The notes below the pieces were generated by a model. The model saw only the letters and a program-made list of their open reading frames with translations. It did no database searches and was not told the DNA's origin. A stretch of DNA of 10,550 bases from Actinomycetes bacterium (lineage in GTDB: Bacteria; Actinomycetota; Actinomycetes; Actinomycetales; Cellulomonadaceae), in NCBI GenBank assembly GCA_023424135.1, contig JAFAEH010000190.1:1-10550 (forward strand), in the 5' to 3' direction. The position numbers were made by a program, and so were the translations under genes. Every line of letters begins with the position of its first letter. Position 1 is the first letter of the stretch. Positions 7,054-10,550 of this stretch are shown one piece after another.

Positions 7054-7716
7054 TCAGACGGCGAACGCGTCGAGCGCGAGCACCGCGTCGAGGCGGTCCT
7101 GCACGACGGCGTCCGCGGCGGCCGCGAGCACGGGCTTGGCGTTGAACGCGATGCCGGTCGCGGCGGCGGCGAGCATGTCGAGGTCGTTCGCGCCGTCACC
7201 GATCGCGATGGTCCGGTCCATCGGCACCCCCGAGCGAAGCGCGTAGTCCGCGAGGGTCGTGGCCTTCGCCGCGCGGTCCACGACGGGTCCGTCGACGCGG
7301 CCCGTCAGGTGCCCGTCACGCACCTGCAGCCGGTTCGCGTGGACGAGCTCGATGCCCAGCCCCGCGGCCAGTGGTGCGACGACCTCCACGAACCCGCCCG
7401 AGACGAGCCCCACGGGCCATCCGCGGGCCTGCAGCTCGGCCACGAGCTCACGCGCACCGGGCGTCAGCTCGACCTGCGCGAGCACGTCGTCGAACACCGA
7501 GACCGGCAGTCCCTGCAGGGTCGCGACACGCTCGTGCAGCGACTGCGCGAAGTCGATCTCCCCGCGCATCGCGCGTTCGGTGATCTGCGTGACGAGCGTC
7601 AGCGACCCCGCACGCTGCGCCAGCATCTCGACGACCTCACCCGTGATGAGCGTCGAGTCGACGTCCATCACGACCAGGCGTCGCGTGTCGGCAGGTGCGG
7701 CGGGGCGGGTGCTCAC
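7054..7716 (-). CDS. serB: Phosphoserine phosphatase SerB (catalytic domain only)
   Basis: HAD-superfamily enzyme for the last step of serine synthesis, hydrolysing O-phosphoserine to serine and phosphate. The 220 residues show DVDST (18-22; nucleophile Asp18, acid/base Asp20), Glu30 in VVEML, RGEIDF (51-56), Ser106 in LVSGGF, Lys151 and GDGANDLDML (173-182). There is no ACT domain, unlike mycobacterial SerB2, so serine feedback through ACT domains is not expected. The GTG start (GTGAGCAC) is seven bases after a -10 TACCCT and lacks a Shine-Dalgarno sequence. The frame stays open upstream into glgC, but that extension is a shadow. It lies 44 bases downstream of glgC on the same strand, with its own predicted promoter. 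Confidence 0.92.
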   Translation of the reverse strand: MSTRPAAPADTRRLVVMDVDSTLITGEVVEMLAQRAGSLTLVTQITERAMRGEIDFAQSLHERVATLQGLPVSVFDDVLAQVELTPGARELVAELQARGWPVGLVSGGFVEVVAPLAAGLGIELVHANRLQVRDGHLTGRVDGPVVDRAAKATTLADYALRSGVPMDRTIAIGDGANDLDMLAAAATGIAFNAKPVLAAAADAVVQDRLDAVLALDAFAV

Positions 7717-7723
7717 GCCCGGC

Positions 7724-7729
7724 AGGGTA
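7724..7729 (-). promoter_or_regulatory. Predicted -10 element of serB (TACCCT)
   Basis: Minus-strand TACCCT ending seven bases before the serB GTG; it implies a leaderless serB mRNA independent of glgC. Confidence 0.5.
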
Positions 7730-7760
7730 GCGGCCCGCGGTGCGTGCCCCCGGTGCGGGG

Positions 7761-9002
7761 TCAGTCCGTGATCACCGAGCCCTTGGGGACGACCGTGATG
7801 CCGGACTCGGTGACCGTGAACCCGCGGGCGCGGTCGTGGTCGTGGTCCAGGCCGATGCGGGCACGCTCGGGCACGATGACGTTCTTGTCGAGGATCGCGC
7901 GGTGGATCTGCGCGTACCGCTCGACCTGGACGCCGTCCATGAGGACCGAGTCCGTGACCTGCGCCCACGAGTGCAGGCGGATGCCGGGGGACAGGACCGA
8001 CCCCGAGACGGTCGCACCGGACACGACGACGCCGGGCGAGACGATCGAGTCCGCCGCGTGCCCCAGGCGGCCCGCGCCCGCGTGCACGAACTTCGCGGGC
8101 GGCAGACCGGTGTAGCCCGTGTACAGCGGCCACGCGTCGTTGTAGAGGTTGAACACCGGCTCGACCGAGATGAGGTCGTGGTTCGCCTCGAAGTAGGAGT
8201 CGATCGTCCCGACGTCGCGCCAGTAGTCGCGGTCGCGGTCCGTCGACCCGGGGACGTCGTTGCGGATGAAGTCGTACACGCCGGCGGTCCCGCGCTCGAC
8301 GAACCACGGCACGATGTCGCCGCCCATGTCGTGCCGCGAGCCGACGTTCTCGGCGTCGAGGGTCACGGCGTTGACGAGCGCGTCGGCGTCGGCGACGTAG
8401 TTGCCCATCGACGCGAGGATCTCGAGCGGTGACCCGGGCACGGGCGTCGGGTCGGTCGGCTTCTCGCGGAACGCGGCGATGCGCGACGGGTCCGACGGGT
8501 CGGTCTCGATGACGCCGAACTGGTCGGCCATGTCGATCGGCTGGCGGATCCCGGCGACGGTCAGCTCCGCACCCGACGCGATGTGCGCGTCGACCATCTG
8601 GGAGAAGTCCATGCGGTAGACGTGGTCGGCGCCGACCACGACGACGATGTCGGGGCGCTCGTCGTCGATGATGTTCAGGCACTGGTAGATCGCGTCCGCG
8701 CTGCCCAGGTACCAGTGCTTGCCGACGCGCTGCTGCGCGGGGACCGCCGCGACGTAGTTGCCGAGCAGCGACGACATGCGCCACGTCTTGGACACGTGCC
8801 GGTCCAGCGAGTGCGACTTGTACTGCGTCAGCACGATCACGTGCAGGTACCGCGAGTTGATGACGTTCGACAGGGCGAAGTCGACGAGGCGGTAGATGCC
8901 GCCGAAGGGCACGGCGGGCTTGGCGCGGTGCGCGGTGAGCGGCATGAGGCGCTTGCCCTCCCCTCCGGCGAGGACGATGGCGAGGACACGCGGCGCTGGC
9001 AT
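7761..9002 (-). CDS. glgC: Glucose-1-phosphate adenylyltransferase (ADP-glucose pyrophosphorylase)
   Basis: Makes ADP-glucose and pyrophosphate from ATP and glucose-1-phosphate, the committed step to glycogen and, in mycobacteria, maltose-1-phosphate. The 413 residues begin with the nucleotidyltransferase motif LAGGEGKRLMPLT (11-23) and AKPAVPFGG (27-35). GADHVYRMD (124-132) holds the metal-binding Asp126, FREKP (177-181) the sugar-phosphate lysine, and LASMGNYV (195-202) is a family signature. A left-handed beta-helix domain with hexapeptide-like repeats fills about 310-413. Length is close to other actinobacterial GlgC proteins. The ATG start has no Shine-Dalgarno sequence; TAGGTT ends six bases upstream, so the mRNA is probably leaderless. 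Divergent from glgA/glgM, the same arrangement as in M. tuberculosis. Confidence 0.95.
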   Translation of the reverse strand: MPAPRVLAIVLAGGEGKRLMPLTAHRAKPAVPFGGIYRLVDFALSNVINSRYLHVIVLTQYKSHSLDRHVSKTWRMSSLLGNYVAAVPAQQRVGKHWYLGSADAIYQCLNIIDDERPDIVVVVGADHVYRMDFSQMVDAHIASGAELTVAGIRQPIDMADQFGVIETDPSDPSRIAAFREKPTDPTPVPGSPLEILASMGNYVADADALVNAVTLDAENVGSRHDMGGDIVPWFVERGTAGVYDFIRNDVPGSTDRDRDYWRDVGTIDSYFEANHDLISVEPVFNLYNDAWPLYTGYTGLPPAKFVHAGAGRLGHAADSIVSPGVVVSGATVSGSVLSPGIRLHSWAQVTDSVLMDGVQVERYAQIHRAILDKNVIVPERARIGLDHDHDRARGFTVTESGITVVPKGSVITD

Positions 9003-9008
9003 GTGCCC

Positions 9009-9014
9009 AACCTA
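9009..9014 (-). promoter_or_regulatory. Predicted -10 element of glgC (TAGGTT)
   Basis: Minus-strand TAGGTT within CTAGGTT, ending six bases before the ATG at 9002, as expected for a leaderless mRNA. It lies 44 bases from the divergent glgA -10. Confidence 0.55.
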
Positions 9015-9040
9015 GGGCCGCGCGGGCGTCACGGCGAGGC

Positions 9041-9057
9041 CGCCACGCCCCGTGGCG
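9041..9057. promoter_or_regulatory. Inverted repeat between the glgC and glgA promoters
   Basis: CGCCACG, spacer CCC, CGTGGCG: perfect 7-bp arms lying between the two divergent -10 elements and ending one base before the glgA TAGCGT. The place suits an operator controlling glgA, or both genes. No known regulator motif is recognised. Confidence 0.4.
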
Positions 9058-9058
9058 C

Positions 9059-9064
9059 TAGCGT
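9059..9064 (+). promoter_or_regulatory. Predicted -10 element of glgA/glgM (TAGCGT)
   Basis: TAGCGT within GCTAGCGT, the octamer also found at bioY and fabG. A start near 9071 gives a leader of about 39 bases. Confidence 0.5.
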
Positions 9065-9098
9065 GTCGCCCAGGACCGGCGCGTGGCCGGTCACGAGT

Positions 9099-9103
9099 GG
9101 AGG
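9099..9103 (+). promoter_or_regulatory. Ribosome-binding site of glgA/glgM
   Basis: GGAGG six bases before the GTG at 9110. It selects this start over the in-frame GTG at 9083, which would add nine residues and has no such site. Confidence 0.7.
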
Positions 9104-9109
9104 CACCCG

Positions 9110-10336
9110 GTGCGCGTCGACCTGCTGACCCGCGAGTACCCACCCCACGTCTACGGGGGCGCGGGCGTCCACGTGGCCGGTCTGACGTCCGTGCTGCGTG
9201 AGCGGATCGACGTGCGCGTGCACGCCTTCGACGAGCCCGTCGACGAGCCGGGCACCCACGGGTACGCGGTCCCCGGCGGGTTGACCGGCGCGAACGCCGC
9301 GCTGTCGACGATGGGGGTCGACCTGGCGATCGTCGACGGCATCGGGCGGGACACCGCCGACGGCGGCACGGACCTCGTGCACTCCCACACCTGGTACGCG
9401 AACCTCGCGGGCCACCTCGCGGGCCTGCTGTACGACGTCCCGCACGTGCTGACCGCGCACAGCCTGGAGCCCCTGCGGCCCTGGAAGGCCGAGCAGCTCG
9501 GCGGCGGGTACGCGCTGTCCTCGTGGGTCGAGCGCACCGCGTACGAGGCCGCCGCCGGGATCATCGCGGTCTCCGGCGGCATGCGTGCCGACATCCTGCG
9601 CGCCTACCCCGCGGTCGACCCCGCCAGGGTGCACGTCGTGCACAACGGCATCGACCTCGACGGGTGGCGTCGCCCGACGTCGGACGAGGACCTCGCGCAC
9701 GCCCGCACGGTCGTGCAGGGCCTGGGCATCGACCCGGACCGGCCCGCCGTGGTGTTCGTCGGACGCATCACGCGGCAGAAGGGGCTGCCGTACCTGCTGC
9801 GCGCGGTCGAGGCGCTGCCCGCCGACGTGCAGGTCGTGCTGTGCGCCGGGGCGCCGGACACCCCCGAGATCCTCGCCGAGGTCACCGGCCTGGTCGACGA
9901 CCTGCGCACCCGCCGCACCGGCGTGGTGTGGATCGAGAAGATGCTCCCGCGCGACGCGCTCGTCGCCGTCCTCGCGCACGGCACCGTGTTCGCGTGCCCG
10001 TCGGTGTACGAGCCGCTCGGCATCGTGAACCTCGAGGCCATGGCGGTCGGGCTGCCCGTGGTCGGCACCGCGACGGGCGGCATCCCGGAGGTCGTCGACG
10101 ACGGTGTCACGGGCTGGCTGGTGCCGATCGAGCAGGTGCAGGACGGCACCGGCACGCCCGTCGACCCCGAGCGGTTCGTCGCCGACCTGGGTGCGACGCT
10201 CGTCGAGGCGGTCGGCGACCCGGCGCGGGCGGCCGCCTGGGGTGCTGCGGCCCGGCGTCGCGTCGAGGACCACTTCTCGTGGCGGGCGATCGGGGAGCGC
10301 ACGATCGCCGTCTACGAGCAGGTGCTCGCGCGCTGA
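9110..10336 (+). CDS. glgA: GT4 glycosyltransferase using ADP-glucose: actinobacterial glycogen synthase / maltose-1-phosphate synthase
   Basis: Retaining GT-B glycosyltransferase (family GT4), annotated GlgA in corynebacteria. The M. tuberculosis member, GlgM, instead joins ADP-glucose to glucose-1-phosphate to give maltose-1-phosphate for GlgE. The 408 residues open with LLTREYPPHVYGGAGVHV (5-22), holding the acceptor-side Gly-rich loop. TAHSLEPLRPWKAEQLGGGY follows in the N-terminal domain, then GRITRQKG (218-225; Arg219 and Lys224 for the nucleotide phosphates). The E-x7-E pair is Glu301/Glu309 in EPLGIVNLE. The divergent glgC supplies its donor. GTG 9110 is chosen from the GGAGG upstream and because MRVDLLTREYPP matches the family start. 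Glycogen synthase and GlgM activity cannot be told apart here. Confidence 0.9.
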   Translation: MRVDLLTREYPPHVYGGAGVHVAGLTSVLRERIDVRVHAFDEPVDEPGTHGYAVPGGLTGANAALSTMGVDLAIVDGIGRDTADGGTDLVHSHTWYANLAGHLAGLLYDVPHVLTAHSLEPLRPWKAEQLGGGYALSSWVERTAYEAAAGIIAVSGGMRADILRAYPAVDPARVHVVHNGIDLDGWRRPTSDEDLAHARTVVQGLGIDPDRPAVVFVGRITRQKGLPYLLRAVEALPADVQVVLCAGAPDTPEILAEVTGLVDDLRTRRTGVVWIEKMLPRDALVAVLAHGTVFACPSVYEPLGIVNLEAMAVGLPVVGTATGGIPEVVDDGVTGWLVPIEQVQDGTGTPVDPERFVADLGATLVEAVGDPARAAAWGAAARRRVEDHFSWRAIGERTIAVYEQVLAR

Positions 10337-10361
10337 GACCGAACGCCCGGCGGGCTCGGTC
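10337..10361 (+). terminator. Terminator-like hairpin after glgA
   Basis: Begins immediately after the TGA. Outer arms GACCGA and TCGGTC (6 bp) enclose inner arms GCCC and GGGC with loop GGC and a two-base AC bulge on the left. It stands between convergent genes and could serve glgA. No T-tract. Confidence 0.5.
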
Positions 10362-10392
10362 GGTCAGCCCCGTCGGGCGTGCGGTCAGCCCC
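10361..10392. repeat. Short direct repeat CGGTCAGCCCC
   Basis: Two exact copies, 10361-10371 and 10382-10392, starting 21 bases apart between the glgA hairpin and the next gene. The second contains that gene's stop codon (TCA on the plus strand). It may be a small duplication of the gene's 3' end. Confidence 0.45.
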
Positions 10393-10550
10393 GCACCAGG
10401 TGCGTGGCCGCGGCCGCCATCGCCCGGCGCGCGACACGGTCGACCTCACGCAGCGCGGTCGAGCGCTGGTCGACCTGCCACGTGTTGACGGCGCCGCCGT
10501 CGTCCTGCGTGGCGAGCGCGACGATGCCGCGCAGGCGCGCCGCGCTCGAC
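10385..10550 (-). CDS. C-terminal end of an unrecognised protein; start lies beyond the window
   Basis: The last 54 codons of a minus-strand gene convergent with glgA, ending at TGA (10387-10385). The visible piece reads RLRGIVALATQDDGGAVNT, then WQVDQRSTALREVDRVARR, then a short Ala-rich end AMAAAATHLVRG. It looks like a short strand followed by a long amphipathic helix, with no membrane segment. I do not recognise the family. Coding is supported by an open frame to the window edge and strong GC bias at third positions, though both are weak in DNA this GC-rich. Confidence 0.5.
   Translation of the reverse strand, partial: SSAARLRGIVALATQDDGGAVNTWQVDQRSTALREVDRVARRAMAAAATHLVRG

Noticed and set aside
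7741..7760. CCCC/GGGG hairpin between glgC and serB as a terminator
   Set aside because: Only a 4-bp stem with a six-base loop, which is weak and expected by chance in such GC-rich sequence.
7717..8784. N-terminal extension of SerB running antisense within glgC
   Set aside because: It is an alternative frame of glgC on the same strand, composed of Arg/Pro-rich shadow sequence; SerB needs only residues from 7716 onward.
9029..10273. 414-codon minus-strand frame opposite glgA
   Set aside because: It has no recognisable motif and is a high-GC shadow of a gene with complete GT4 motifs.

Overview
The window is a stretch of core chromosome from a very GC-rich actinobacterium (above 70 % GC by eye; third codon positions are almost all G or C and GTG starts are common). 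Gene content suggests a Cellulomonas-like member of the Micrococcales, but this is inference. No transposase, integrase, phage gene, CRISPR array, tRNA or rRNA was seen. I found no previously undescribed system. The interest lies in promoter architecture, one poorly characterised operon and a few enzyme details.

Layout, left to right. (1) Minus strand, 1-1343: bioY and the start of a bioM-type ATPase, an ECF biotin uptake module read toward the left edge. (2) Plus strand, 1569-3164: an ABC-F ribosome-associated ATPase, divergent from bioY. (3) Minus strand, 3137-4727: an operon of a DUF3099 membrane protein, a 76-residue putative zinc-binding protein and a SURF1 protein. Both junctions are 4-base stop/start overlaps, and the SURF1 end overlaps the ABC-F end by 28 bases. 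(4) Plus strand, 4878-7040: fabG and an InhA-like fabI (two steps of fatty-acid elongation), then a SixA-type phosphatase. (5) Minus strand, 7054-9002: glgC, then serB (serine synthesis). (6) Plus strand, 9110-10336: the GT4 enzyme glgA/glgM, divergent from glgC, giving an ADP-glucose/glycogen pair. (7) At the right edge, the last 54 codons of an unrecognised minus-strand gene.

Regulation readable from sequence: eight starts have a TANNNT-like -10 element. Five of them (DUF3099, fabG, sixA, serB, glgC) place it 6-8 bases before the start codon with no Shine-Dalgarno sequence, implying leaderless mRNAs. bioY, ABC-F and glgA have a leader and a ribosome-binding site. In my manual scan all four CTAG tetramers in the window lie in predicted -10 elements.

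Genes cover almost everything. The largest gap is about 225 bases (1344-1568). Very long reading frames opposite real genes are high-GC shadows and are left out.
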